Assembly: GCA_025925615.1 (NCBI GenBank)
Contig: JAICLN010000010.1
Location: forward strand, 1 to 23,180
Length of the DNA: 23,180 bases
Direction: 5' to 3'
Source: Actinomycetospora sp.
Lineage (GTDB): Bacteria; Actinomycetota; Actinomycetes; Mycobacteriales; Pseudonocardiaceae
Below the pieces are notes generated by a model that did not search any database, was not told the DNA's origin, and was given only the letters and a program-made list of their open reading frames with translations. The position numbers were made by a program, and so were the translations under genes. Shown piece by piece: positions 14,855-21,460 of this stretch (its first letter is position 1; every line of letters begins with the position of its first letter).

Positions 14855-14980
14855 CGCGAGGGGAACCCTCGGCCGCCAAGAGCGATCGGATCGTCCCCTC
14901 GCGAACGGCCGACCTCTGCTGCTCCGCCCGCGAGGGGAGCATCTGGCCGCTCTATCCGCACGAAGGTTCCCCTCGTGCGG
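14855..14980. repeat. Block of nested inverted repeats after the acyl-CoA dehydrogenase
   Basis: CGCGAGGGGA at 14855-14864 pairs with TCCCCTCGCG at 14894-14903. CGAGGGGA recurs at 14931-14938 and pairs with TCCCCTCG at 14968-14975. CCGCACGA (14956-14963) pairs with TCGTGCGG (14973-14980) around a 9-nt loop. The same 8-10 bp motif thus occurs four times in alternating orientation within 126 bp. It probably terminates the upstream gene and may be a REP-like genomic repeat. Confidence 0.65.
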
Positions 14981-14993
14981 CGCGTCGGGCTCG

Positions 14994-15022
14994 TTGACAG
15001 CGATAACTTTGCACTGCAAACT
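14994..15022 (+). promoter_or_regulatory. Promoter with embedded operator for the membrane protein/regulator pair
   Basis: TTGACA at 14994-14999 is a perfect -35. With a 17-bp spacer the -10 is CAAACT (15017-15022), which is weak. TTTGCACTGCAAA at 15008-15020 is a palindrome with perfect 6-bp arms lying between -35 and -10, so a dimer bound there would block RNA polymerase. The winged-helix protein encoded two genes on is the natural candidate. Confidence 0.65.
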
Positions 15023-15049
15023 CGTTTGCGACGAGACCGAGGAGTCGCC

Positions 15050-15679
15050 ATGTCCACGAGCACCGAAGAACCCGGACCCGCCGAGCACCCCAGCCCGGCC
15101 GACGCCCTGGCCGCGATCGACGACGCGCAGGAGCGGACCTCCCGGTCGCTGCGCCCGAGCCCGCTGGGCATGTTCGTGCCCTGGGGGCTGGGTTACCTCG
15201 TGGGGTTCGGCGGGGTCTGGCTGGCGATCAGGGGCGTGCTGCCCGACGCTGCGGTCACCGCGCTGCTCGTCCTCGCCGCCGTCGTGCCGCTGGTCAGCAC
15301 CGGGATCACCGTCTCGCGCAGCAGCCGCGGGGTGAGCGGGCCGAGCCGTCGGGTGGGCGCGCAGTACGGCTCGTCGTGGCTCCTCGGCTTCGCGGCGCTG
15401 TTCGCGATCAACGTCCGGGTCGGCACGCTCGGGGTGCCCACCCCGACGCTGTCGTTGATCTGGTCGGGGTCGGCGCTGCTCGTCGTCGGACTGCTCTACC
15501 TCGCCGGCGGCGCGATCTGGAACCACGTGCCGCAGTACGTCCTGGGCGTCTGGACCCTCGTGACGGCGGTGGCCACGGTCCTCGTCGGCTACCCCACGAA
15601 CTTCGCCGTGCTCGCCCTCGCCGGCGGGGGCGGGTTCGTCGTCCTCGGGGTCTGGATGCACCTGCGGGACCGCCGGTGA
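15050..15679 (+). CDS. Six-pass membrane protein of unknown function
   Basis: A 209-residue protein. The N-terminal 38 residues are acidic, Ala/Pro-rich and probably cytoplasmic. About six hydrophobic segments follow, near residues 41-61, 65-88, 108-122, 133-154, 160-181 and 185-203, and the tail is basic (HLRDRR). I do not recognise a catalytic motif. The ATG at 15050 has GAGGAG seven bases upstream and is preferred to an in-frame GTG at 14975 inside the promoter. Its stop overlaps the regulator start (GTGA, 15676-15679). Pairing of a small membrane protein with a HTH_34-type regulator recurs in actinomycetes; the membrane protein may be an efflux or sensory component, which is inference. 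Confidence 0.75.
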   Translation: MSTSTEEPGPAEHPSPADALAAIDDAQERTSRSLRPSPLGMFVPWGLGYLVGFGGVWLAIRGVLPDAAVTALLVLAAVVPLVSTGITVSRSSRGVSGPSRRVGAQYGSSWLLGFAALFAINVRVGTLGVPTPTLSLIWSGSALLVVGLLYLAGGAIWNHVPQYVLGVWTLVTAVATVLVGYPTNFAVLALAGGGGFVVLGVWMHLRDRR

Positions 15680-15981
15680 GCACGGACCAGGCCCCGGTCG
15701 GGCTCGATCCCGTCATCCACGCCCAGGCCCGGCTGCGGGTGACGGCGACGCTCGCCGCGCTCGGCCCGGACGACCGCCTGACCTTCCCGCGCCTGCAGCA
15801 GCTGCTGGACATGACCGCGGGGAACCTCTCCACGCACCTGCGCAAGCTGGAGGAGGCGGGCTACGTGGCGGTCACCAAGACCCACGAGCGGCGCACCCCG
15901 GTGACGTACGCGGCGCTGACCCCCCGCGGCCGGCGGGCCTTCGAGGAGTACCGGGACGCCCTGCGCGGCCTCCTGGGCTGA
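15676..15981 (+). CDS. Small winged-helix transcription regulator (MarR/ArsR-like, HTH_34 type)
   Basis: A 101-residue one-domain regulator. Residues about 15-95 form a winged helix: HAQARLRVTATLAALGPDDRLTF, then LQQLLDMTAGNLSTHLRKLEEAGYV as the recognition helix region, and the wing VTKTHERRTPVTYAALTPRG. It ends with a dimerisation helix (FEEYRDALRGLLG). There is no ligand domain or metal-binding Cys cluster, so it probably dimerises and senses a small molecule or a partner. It is translationally coupled to the upstream membrane protein. The palindrome TTTGCACTGCAAA in their shared promoter is a likely autoregulatory site. The family is clear; the signal is unknown. Confidence 0.87.
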   Translation: MSTDQAPVGLDPVIHAQARLRVTATLAALGPDDRLTFPRLQQLLDMTAGNLSTHLRKLEEAGYVAVTKTHERRTPVTYAALTPRGRRAFEEYRDALRGLLG

Positions 15982-15999
15982 CGGCCTCCCGAGGCTTGA

Positions 16000-16155
16000 T
16001 CCGGGTCCGACGCCCTGATCGAGCAGAAGCAGGGTCGGTACGGCACCCCGGAGGAGGTCGCCGAGGCCGCGCTCTTCTTCGCGTCCGACCGGTCCGGCTT
16101 CTGCACCGGCAGCGGTTTGGTCCTCGACGGTGGCCTGGACGCCTCCCTGATCTGA
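16000..16155 (+). pseudogene. Orphan 3' fragment of a short-chain dehydrogenase gene
   Basis: The frame from 16000 reads SGSDALIEQKQGRYGTPEEV and continues through AEAALFFASDRSGFCTGSGL and VLDGGLDASLI to a TGA at 16153-16155. This is the conserved C-terminal end of classical SDR enzymes: GRxGTPEEVA, the LFFASD helix, TGSGL and VDGG. The Rossmann fold, the Tyr-Lys active site and any start codon are absent, and an in-frame TGA at 15997-15999 precedes the fragment. It is about 51 codons of a roughly 250-codon gene. The reading frame is undamaged, which suggests a recent deletion, recombination or insertion event joined it to the regulator upstream. It is not the missing part of the SDR at 12876, which has its own C-terminus. 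Confidence 0.75.
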
Positions 16156-16160
16156 CGTTG

Positions 16161-16207
16161 GCGCTGACGCACGCAATAAGGGGAGCACGCCGATAGGGCG
16201 TCAGCGC
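16161..16207. terminator. Inverted repeat overlapping the LLM monooxygenase stop
   Basis: GCGCTGACGC (16161-16170) and GCGTCAGCGC (16198-16207) are perfect 10-bp arms with a 27-nt loop. The right arm includes the minus-strand stop codon. It sits between convergent ends and could terminate in both directions. Confidence 0.5.
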
Positions 16208-17517
16208 GAAGCCAGCCGGTCCCGCAGCATCCCCGGCTCGGGCGTCGCCGGCATCCGACCCCGACGACGCAGTTCGGGCACCACCAGCTCGGCCACCTGC
16301 GCGAACGAGCCCGGGGTGACGGCGTAGGCGAGGTTGAGCCCGTCGGCGCCGGTCTCGTCGATCCACGCCTCCATCGCGTCGGCCACCTCCGCGCCGGAGC
16401 CCACCGCGACCGGACCGCGGCCCCCGACGGCGAGGTGGCGCGCGACCTCCCCGACCGTCCACTCCCGCGACGGGTCGTCGGTGGTGAACGAGGCGAGCGC
16501 GGAGCGCCCGGCGTCGGACTCGACGTAGCGCAGCGGCTCGTCGGGGTCGATGCCGGTGAGGTCGAGCCCGGTCCACCCGGCGAAGAGCGCCAACGCCCCC
16601 TCGGGCGAGAACGCCTCGAGGTACGACGTGTACAGGTCGTGCGCCTCGGCCGACGACGCGGCCACCACCGGCGCGAGCTGGGAGAACACCGTCACCGAGG
16701 CCGGGTCGCGCCCGGCGTCGGACACCGCGTCGCGCAGCCGCGAGACCTGCCCGGCCACGACCGCCGTCGAGGGCCCGGAGACGAACACCGCCTCGGCGTG
16801 CCGGCCCGCGAACGCGAGGCCCCGCGGTGACGCGCCGGCCTGGAAGATCACCGGCGAGCGCTGCGGCGACGGCTCGCACAGGAACGGGCCGGGGACGTCG
16901 TAGTACCGGCCGTGGAACCCGACGTCGTGCACCTTCGCCGGATCGGTGTAGACGCCGCCGGCCGCGTCGCGGACCACCGCGTCGTCCTCCCACGAGTCCC
17001 GCCACAGCCGCGAGCACACCTCGAGGTACTCGTCGGCCTGCGCGTAGCGCTCGTCGTGGGGCAGCTGGGCGCCGAGCCCCAGGTTCGCCGCCGCCGACTC
17101 CAGGTAGCCGGTGACGACGTTCCAGCCGACGCGGCCCTTGGTCAGGTGGTCGAGCGTGGTGAAGCGGCGGGCCAGCGCGTAGGGGTGCTCGTAGCTCGTC
17201 GAGACCGTCAGCCCGAACCCCAACGACGAGGTCACCGCCGCCATGGCCGAGACCGGCATCATCGGGTCCCCGAGCGGCACCTGGATGCCGGCGCGCACCG
17301 CCGCGTCCCGGGACCCGCCCGCCACGTCGTAGATCCCGAGGACGTCGGCCAGGAAGAGCGCGTCGAACCCGGCGTCGTCGAGCAGCCGGGCGAGCCCCGT
17401 CCAGTGGTCGAGGTCGGTGTAGCGGAAGCCCCGGTCGTCGGGGTGGCGCCACAGGCCGGGCGACTGGTGCCCGGCGCACATCATGGCGAAGGCGTTGAGG
17501 TGGATCCGGCCGCTCAC
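16201..17517 (-). CDS. LLM-class flavin-dependent monooxygenase (NtaA/SnaA/DszA type)
   Basis: A 438-residue TIM-barrel flavin monooxygenase using FMNH2 supplied by a separate reductase. Family hallmarks are the N-terminal HLNAF and GLWRHPDD (21-28), SYEHPYALARRFTTLDHLTKGR and GWNVVT (109-136, the most conserved block), then PVIFQAGASPRGLAFAGRHAEAVF. These match the nitrilotriacetate, pristinamycin IIA and dibenzothiophene-sulfone monooxygenase group. The substrate is unknown and could be a sulfone, a sulfonate or an N-acetate. The start at 17517 (GTG) gives MSGRIHLNAF and lies 11 bp after the MaoC stop; the ribosome-binding site is weak. It is probably in one transcript with maoC. No flavin reductase is adjacent. 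Confidence 0.9.
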   Translation of the reverse strand: MSGRIHLNAFAMMCAGHQSPGLWRHPDDRGFRYTDLDHWTGLARLLDDAGFDALFLADVLGIYDVAGGSRDAAVRAGIQVPLGDPMMPVSAMAAVTSSLGFGLTVSTSYEHPYALARRFTTLDHLTKGRVGWNVVTGYLESAAANLGLGAQLPHDERYAQADEYLEVCSRLWRDSWEDDAVVRDAAGGVYTDPAKVHDVGFHGRYYDVPGPFLCEPSPQRSPVIFQAGASPRGLAFAGRHAEAVFVSGPSTAVVAGQVSRLRDAVSDAGRDPASVTVFSQLAPVVAASSAEAHDLYTSYLEAFSPEGALALFAGWTGLDLTGIDPDEPLRYVESDAGRSALASFTTDDPSREWTVGEVARHLAVGGRGPVAVGSGAEVADAMEAWIDETGADGLNLAYAVTPGSFAQVAELVVPELRRRGRMPATPEPGMLRDRLASR

Positions 17518-17528
17518 GCCGACGCCCG

Positions 17529-17984
17529 TCAGAAGTACGTCCGCGAGACCATGTCGGCCACGCAGGCCGGCTTCTCCTCGCCCTCGATCTCGACGGTGAT
17601 CCGGGAGACGATCTGCAGCCCGCCCTCGGTCAGGTCGGTGGCGTCGACGATCACCACCCGCGCGCGCACCCGGTCCCCGACCCGCACCGGCTTCGGGAAG
17701 CGGACCTTGTTGAGGCCGTAGTTCACGCCCATCCTCACGCCCTCGAACGACCGTGCCGAGTTCGCGAGGTACGGGATCAGCGACAGCGTGAGGAACCCGT
17801 GCGCGATCGGGGCGCCGAAGGGACCCGACGCCGCCCGCTCCGGGTCGATGTGGATCCACTGGTGGTCCTCGGTGACGTCGGCGAAGCCGTCCACCCGCGC
17901 CTGGTCGATCGTGAACCACTCACCGGGCCCGAGCTCGCGCCCCTTGGCCCGGTACACCGCGTCCGCTCCGGCCAGGACGTCCAC
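17529..17984 (-). CDS. MaoC-family (R)-specific enoyl-CoA hydratase
   Basis: A 151-residue single hot-dog domain protein. The hydratase-2 motif appears as FADVTEDHQWIHIDPERA, with the catalytic Asp40 and His45. GAPIAHGFLTLSLIPYL (57-73) forms the long central helix and its lead-in. LNKVRFPKPVRVGDRVRARV is typical of the family. It adds water to trans-2-enoyl-CoA in fatty acid or polyketide-type metabolism, as a dimer. The GTG at 17984 with GGGAG seven bases upstream gives the normal family length. A TAGGGT hexamer overlapping the ftsW stop at 18041-18046 may start its transcript. The LLM monooxygenase follows at 11 bp. The reaction class is confident, the pathway is not. Confidence 0.9.
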   Translation of the reverse strand: MDVLAGADAVYRAKGRELGPGEWFTIDQARVDGFADVTEDHQWIHIDPERAASGPFGAPIAHGFLTLSLIPYLANSARSFEGVRMGVNYGLNKVRFPKPVRVGDRVRARVVIVDATDLTEGGLQIVSRITVEIEGEEKPACVADMVSRTYF

Positions 17985-18040
17985 GTCCGCACTCCCGTCG
18001 TCGTCGCCTGACCCCACACGGAGATCACGAGGCCCGCCCG

Positions 18041-18046
18041 ACCCTA
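18041..18046 (-). promoter_or_regulatory. Possible -10 element for the MaoC-LLM unit
   Basis: On the minus strand TAGGGT contains the TAG stop of ftsW and matches the hexamer used ahead of the reductase and SDR genes. It would give a leader of about 50 nt before the MaoC start. Confidence 0.4.
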
Positions 18047-19279
18047 GCCGGAGCGCGCGAGCGCCACGCGGGCCTCGGGCTCGTCGCACGCGGCCGCGGC
18101 GAGCAGACCGAGCGAGATCATGCTGACGATCACCGAGCTCCCGCCGGCGGAGATCAACGGCAGCGTGATCCCGGTGACCGGCAGCAGACCGAGCACGTAC
18201 CCGATGTTGATGACGGCCTGCGCGACGAGCCAGACGGTGAGGGTCGCGACGACGGCCCGGTTCCAGGGGTCGACGGTGCGCGCGGCGATCCGCAGGCCCA
18301 CCCACCCGAGCAGGGCGAACAGCCCGAGCACCGCGACCGCCCCGACGAGGCCGAGCTCCTCGCCGAGGATCGCGAAGACGAAGTCGTTGGACGCGTTGGG
18401 CAGGTAGCTCCACTGCGCCGCGCCCTGCCCGAGCCCGTCGCCGAGCAGCCCGCCGTCGGCGAGCGAGTACAGCGCCTGCTGGGACTGGTAGCCGGCGCCG
18501 AGCGAGTCGTCCCCGGTGCTGCCGAGGAACGAGGTCAGCCGCGCCAGCCGGTAGCTCGCCGTCACCGCCAGGACCCCGACGGCGCCCAGCGCCCCGGCCC
18601 CGAGCAGGCCCAGCAGCCGCCCGGGCACCCCGGCGAACCAGAGCAGCGCGAACAGCACGACGACGATGCCGAGCGCGGATCCGAGGTCGGGCTCGACGAC
18701 GACGAGGCCCGCGGTCAACAGCGCGACCGGCAGCACCGGGAGGAGCGCCTGCCAGCTCCACGCCCGCCGTCCGGACCCCGGCCCGCGGCGGGTGAGGAGC
18801 ACGTGTGCGCCCCAGAGGACCAGGGTCAGCTTCGCGGGCTCGCTGGGCTGCAGGGAGAGCCCGGCGACCACGAACCACTTCTGCGCGCCCGCCGCGGCCG
18901 AGCCCAGGCCGGGGACGAGCACGGCGGCCAGCGCGAGGAGGGACAGCCCGTGCAGCCACGGGCTCGTCGTGCGCCACCGGGACACCGGCACGCGTCCGAC
19001 CAGCGCGAACGCCACCCCACCCACCGCGCAGTAGACGAGCTGGTGGGCGAAGACACCGTAGGGGCTGCCGGTGCGGGTGAGCGAGTCGATCGACGACGCC
19101 GAGAGCACCATGACCAGTCCGAGGCCCGCGAGGACCACGGTGAGGCCGACGACGAGGTAGTAGGAGGCCAGCGGGCGGCCCATCGTGGCGGCGACCGCCC
19201 GGCGCGCGGCGATCACGTGGTGGGCGATCGGGCTCCGGGCCGGACCCGTCGTCGCCCGCCCGTTCCGCGCCGTCGTCAC
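18044..19279 (-). CDS. FtsW/RodA-family lipid II glycan polymerase (SEDS protein)
   Basis: A 411-residue integral membrane protein with about ten transmembrane helices after a 45-residue cytoplasmic N-terminus. SEDS signatures are visible: KWFVVAGLSLQPSEPAKL, VVEPDLGSALGIVVV, GAGYQSQQALYSLADGGLLG-GLGQG, LPNASNDFVFAILGEELGL with the conserved Asp, and PVTGITLPLISAGGSSVI near the end. SEDS proteins polymerise lipid II into glycan strands with a partner class B PBP. The FtsW-like LPNA(S/T)-DF loop favours FtsW over RodA. No mur, murG or ftsQ genes and no PBP are adjacent, so this is probably an extra copy outside the division cluster. The GTG at 19279 has GAGG about nine bases upstream. Longer in-frame starts lie in non-coding-like sequence. 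Confidence 0.9.
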   Translation of the reverse strand: MTTARNGRATTGPARSPIAHHVIAARRAVAATMGRPLASYYLVVGLTVVLAGLGLVMVLSASSIDSLTRTGSPYGVFAHQLVYCAVGGVAFALVGRVPVSRWRTTSPWLHGLSLLALAAVLVPGLGSAAAGAQKWFVVAGLSLQPSEPAKLTLVLWGAHVLLTRRGPGSGRRAWSWQALLPVLPVALLTAGLVVVEPDLGSALGIVVVLFALLWFAGVPGRLLGLLGAGALGAVGVLAVTASYRLARLTSFLGSTGDDSLGAGYQSQQALYSLADGGLLGDGLGQGAAQWSYLPNASNDFVFAILGEELGLVGAVAVLGLFALLGWVGLRIAARTVDPWNRAVVATLTVWLVAQAVINIGYVLGLLPVTGITLPLISAGGSSVIVSMISLGLLAAAACDEPEARVALARSG

Positions 19280-19445
19280 ATCCGTGAGCCTCGCAGCGAC
19301 GAGGCCGCATCCGGTGCATCCGCGAGAGCTGCGTGCCCGGGACGAGGACCCCGCAACCGGACGAACGGCCGCGGTGAGCGGGAACTCCGTGACGACCGTT
19401 CGGTCCTCGCCCGGGTCCGTCACACCGAGGTCGATCAAGGGCCCA

Positions 19446-20435
19446 CTACGACCGTCGGAAGCGGTCCGCGAAGCGCGGGTCGTCCTCCCACCAGAGGCGG
19501 GGCCGACCCTCGTCGGGCTCGTCCCCGTCCGGGTCCCCCGGGGTCGCCTCGGCCGCGTCGAGCTCGGCGTCGATGCGGCGGGCCTCCCGGGCGTCGGCGG
19601 CCGCGAAGCGCACCGCGATCGCGCCGAGGAACGGCAGGCCGGCGAGGTCGCCGCCGATCCACCACACGCCGGCACCGATCGCCTGGTCGTCGCGCAGGCT
19701 CGGACCCCAGGCCCGGTCCACGGCGGCGTAGTGCCCGACGGCGAGCAGCGGGCCCATCCACAGCACGAGGCCCAGGACGCCGTCGGCCACGACCTCGGCG
19801 ATCGCGATCCCGAGCGTCAGCCCGTGGTTGGTCTCGCGCGGCACCGGGTCGATCTGCAGCCGGCTCACCACGTACAGCAGCCCGGCCGCGAGCAGCCCGA
19901 GCGACACCAGCCCGCTCACCGTGGGGCTGCGCAGCTCCAGCGGGTAGAGCCCGGTGAGGTAGACCAGGAACGGCGGGGCGATCAGCGCGATCGTCGCCGC
20001 GCCCGGGGAGGAGACCACCCGGGCCGTCCGGGACCGGCGCACCCGTCCGAGCCGGCCGACCCACGGCGACGGCAGACCGGACCGGGCGAGGGTCAGGGGG
20101 GCCCCGGCGGCCAGCAACATCGGGGCGACGACCAGCAGGACCACGCCCTGCACGGCGCGGGCCCAGAAGAGCGTGTCGTCGTAGACGGCGACGACCGAGG
20201 TCCCGATGAGCAGCAGCAGGACGGTGCCCAGGAGGAACCACGTGGTCCGGCGCCCGGACCAGGGCAGGCCGGCCTGCCGTGTCCGGCGCACGCCGGCGAG
20301 GTAGCCCCCGCCGAGCACCGCCACACCCGCGAGGACGGCGGGCGGCGCGGTCCAGCTGGTGAACAGCCGCGCGGCGGTCAGCGGCGGCAGCCCGGCGCCG
20401 GGGACCCCGGCGGCGAGCACGTGGAGGGCCGGCAC
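19446..20435 (-). CDS. CtaG-like cytochrome c oxidase assembly membrane protein
   Basis: A 329-residue protein with about eight or nine hydrophobic segments in residues 1-285 and an acidic, soluble tail (about 286-329, rich in Asp/Glu and ending WWEDDPRFADRFRRS). FLVYLTGLYPLELRS, METHIONINE-free LQIDPVPRET and VLWMGPLLAVGHYAAVDRAWG fit the caa3-type CtaG family, which helps build the copper centre of cytochrome c oxidase. Conserved His residues within membrane segments are few (HG and HY), so copper handling is not demonstrated. The GTG at 20435 is the best start but its ribosome-binding site is weak. It lies 35 bp downstream of the recombinase-like gene with a hairpin between, so cotranscription is uncertain. 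Confidence 0.75.
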   Translation of the reverse strand: MPALHVLAAGVPGAGLPPLTAARLFTSWTAPPAVLAGVAVLGGGYLAGVRRTRQAGLPWSGRRTTWFLLGTVLLLLIGTSVVAVYDDTLFWARAVQGVVLLVVAPMLLAAGAPLTLARSGLPSPWVGRLGRVRRSRTARVVSSPGAATIALIAPPFLVYLTGLYPLELRSPTVSGLVSLGLLAAGLLYVVSRLQIDPVPRETNHGLTLGIAIAEVVADGVLGLVLWMGPLLAVGHYAAVDRAWGPSLRDDQAIGAGVWWIGGDLAGLPFLGAIAVRFAAADAREARRIDAELDAAEATPGDPDGDEPDEGRPRLWWEDDPRFADRFRRS

Positions 20436-20446
20436 CGCGCAACCGT

Positions 20447-20473
20447 TGACCCCCCGGGGTGAAGCCGGGGTCA
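20447..20473 (-). terminator. GC hairpin between the recombinase-like gene and ctaG
   Basis: TGACCCC (20447-20453) pairs with GGGGTCA (20467-20473). An alternative register pairs CCCCGG (20452-20457) with CCGGGG (20465-20470). It overlaps the recombinase stop codon and lies 12 bases before the ctaG start, where it could terminate or attenuate. Confidence 0.45.
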
Positions 20474-21127
20474 GGACGGCCGGTGCAGGTGCCCGTAGAG
20501 CGTCGTACGCGGCACCCCGAGGCGCTCGGCGATCTCGGTCACCGAGCGGCCCTCGCCGTAGAGCCGGCGGGCCTCGGCGGACGCGTCGTGGTCGAGGCGC
20601 GGGGGTCGTCCACCGCGCCGGCCCCGGGACCGGGCGGCGTCGAGCCCCGCGCGGGTACTGCTCGAGGTGAGTGCGCGCTGCAGTCCGGCGAGCACCTCGA
20701 GCGCGGCGAGCAGGCCCTCCCCCGGCGTCTTCCGCGTGTCCACCGACTCGTCGAGCGCCCACAGCTCGGCCCGGGCCGCGTGCAGCCGCTGCCCGACGGC
20801 GACCAGGTGCAGGACCGACGACGCGAGCCGTTCCAGCCCGGTGACGACGAGGACGTCGCCGGCCCGGAGCTCGGCGAGCACGGCGTCGAGCTCCGGTCGG
20901 GGTCCGCGGGTGCCGCTCGAGCGGTCGAGCCGGACCAGGTCCGGCGCCACCCCCGCCGCGTGCAGCCGCTCGATCTGCTCTGCCGGATCTTCTCCGTGCA
21001 GCGCGACCCGTGCGTACCCCCGGAACACCGCCACCCCCACTCGCGGGACGGCCGCTCCCCCGTCCACGACCAGGGCATCGGTGCAGGTCGAGTGCTCGTA
21101 ACCGGTTAACCGGGTGCTGACTGTCAC
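20471..21127 (-). CDS. Serine recombinase (resolvase/invertase) fold protein with lost catalytic residues
   Basis: A 218-residue protein. After a 30-residue leader come an N-terminal resolvase domain (about 31-165), a basic hinge (RSRGRRGGRPPRL) and a C-terminal HTH (about 178-215: GRSVTEIAERLGVPRTTLYGHL). Aligned by eye with gamma-delta resolvase, GYARVALHGEDPAEQ carries Ala42 where the nucleophilic Ser10 should be. Arg40 (Arg8), Arg77 (Arg45) and Arg100 (Arg68) are kept. Ser103 replaces Arg71, and the usual E-R motif before TRAGL is replaced by TSSS. It should bind DNA but not cut it. Starts at 21067 or 21040 are possible; a resolvase normally begins close to GYARV, which favours 21040. There is no transposase or recombination site beside it. 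Confidence 0.8.
   Translation of the reverse strand: MTVSTRLTGYEHSTCTDALVVDGGAAVPRVGVAVFRGYARVALHGEDPAEQIERLHAAGVAPDLVRLDRSSGTRGPRPELDAVLAELRAGDVLVVTGLERLASSVLHLVAVGQRLHAARAELWALDESVDTRKTPGEGLLAALEVLAGLQRALTSSSTRAGLDAARSRGRRGGRPPRLDHDASAEARRLYGEGRSVTEIAERLGVPRTTLYGHLHRPS
21099..21113. promoter_or_regulatory. Overlapping palindromes at the 5' end of the recombinase-like gene
   Basis: TAACCGGTTAACCGG contains TAACCGGTTA (21099-21108) and CCGGTTAACCGG (21102-21113), two perfect palindromes sharing seven bases. If translation starts at 21067 or 21040 this lies in the leader and could be the protein's own operator. If it starts at 21127 it is within codons 5-10. Confidence 0.4.
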
Positions 21128-21460
21128 GTGCGCACCGTCGAGAATCGTGTACCTGACGTGCCGCGATGATCTCGCCGCGTGCTCCCGGTCCCTCGTCCGC
21201 GCAGGTGGGAGCCCCGCACGGTGGTGAGGGGCTACCAGCGACCCGTCCTCCTCGCGGGCGCCACACTGCACCGTGCGCCGGTCACATCGTGATGAAACCG
21301 TGATTGCAGGGCGCGTCCATGCGGGTGACCCGAACGTCCGAAACGGTGGAGCGTCCCGGCGCGACACTCCTCGGGTCGGGTACCGGGTGCACGCTGCAGT
21401 CGGCGGAGACTCGCCCGGACGGAGCAGGGCCACCTGGCCCATCGAGAGGAGAAGGTCGAC
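21128..21460. other. Intergenic region between divergent genes, no gene seen
   Basis: The 333 bp between the recombinase-like gene (-) and the membrane protein gene (+) should hold both promoters. Short open frames here lack ribosome-binding sites and protein-like composition. TCACATCGTGATGA near 21283-21296 is a small imperfect palindrome in the most AT-rich part. I could not fix a -10/-35 pair for either gene. Confidence 0.5.

Noticed and set aside
12876..16155. The SDR fragment at 16000-16155 as the displaced end of the SDR at 12876
   Set aside because: The gene at 12876 already has a complete C-terminus (HVTEVVVRPMG) of different sequence, so the fragment comes from another SDR.
20471..21127. 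Insertion sequence, integron or prophage suggested by a resolvase gene
   Set aside because: There are no terminal inverted repeats, transposase, attachment-site duplication or phage genes around it, and the catalytic residues are lost.
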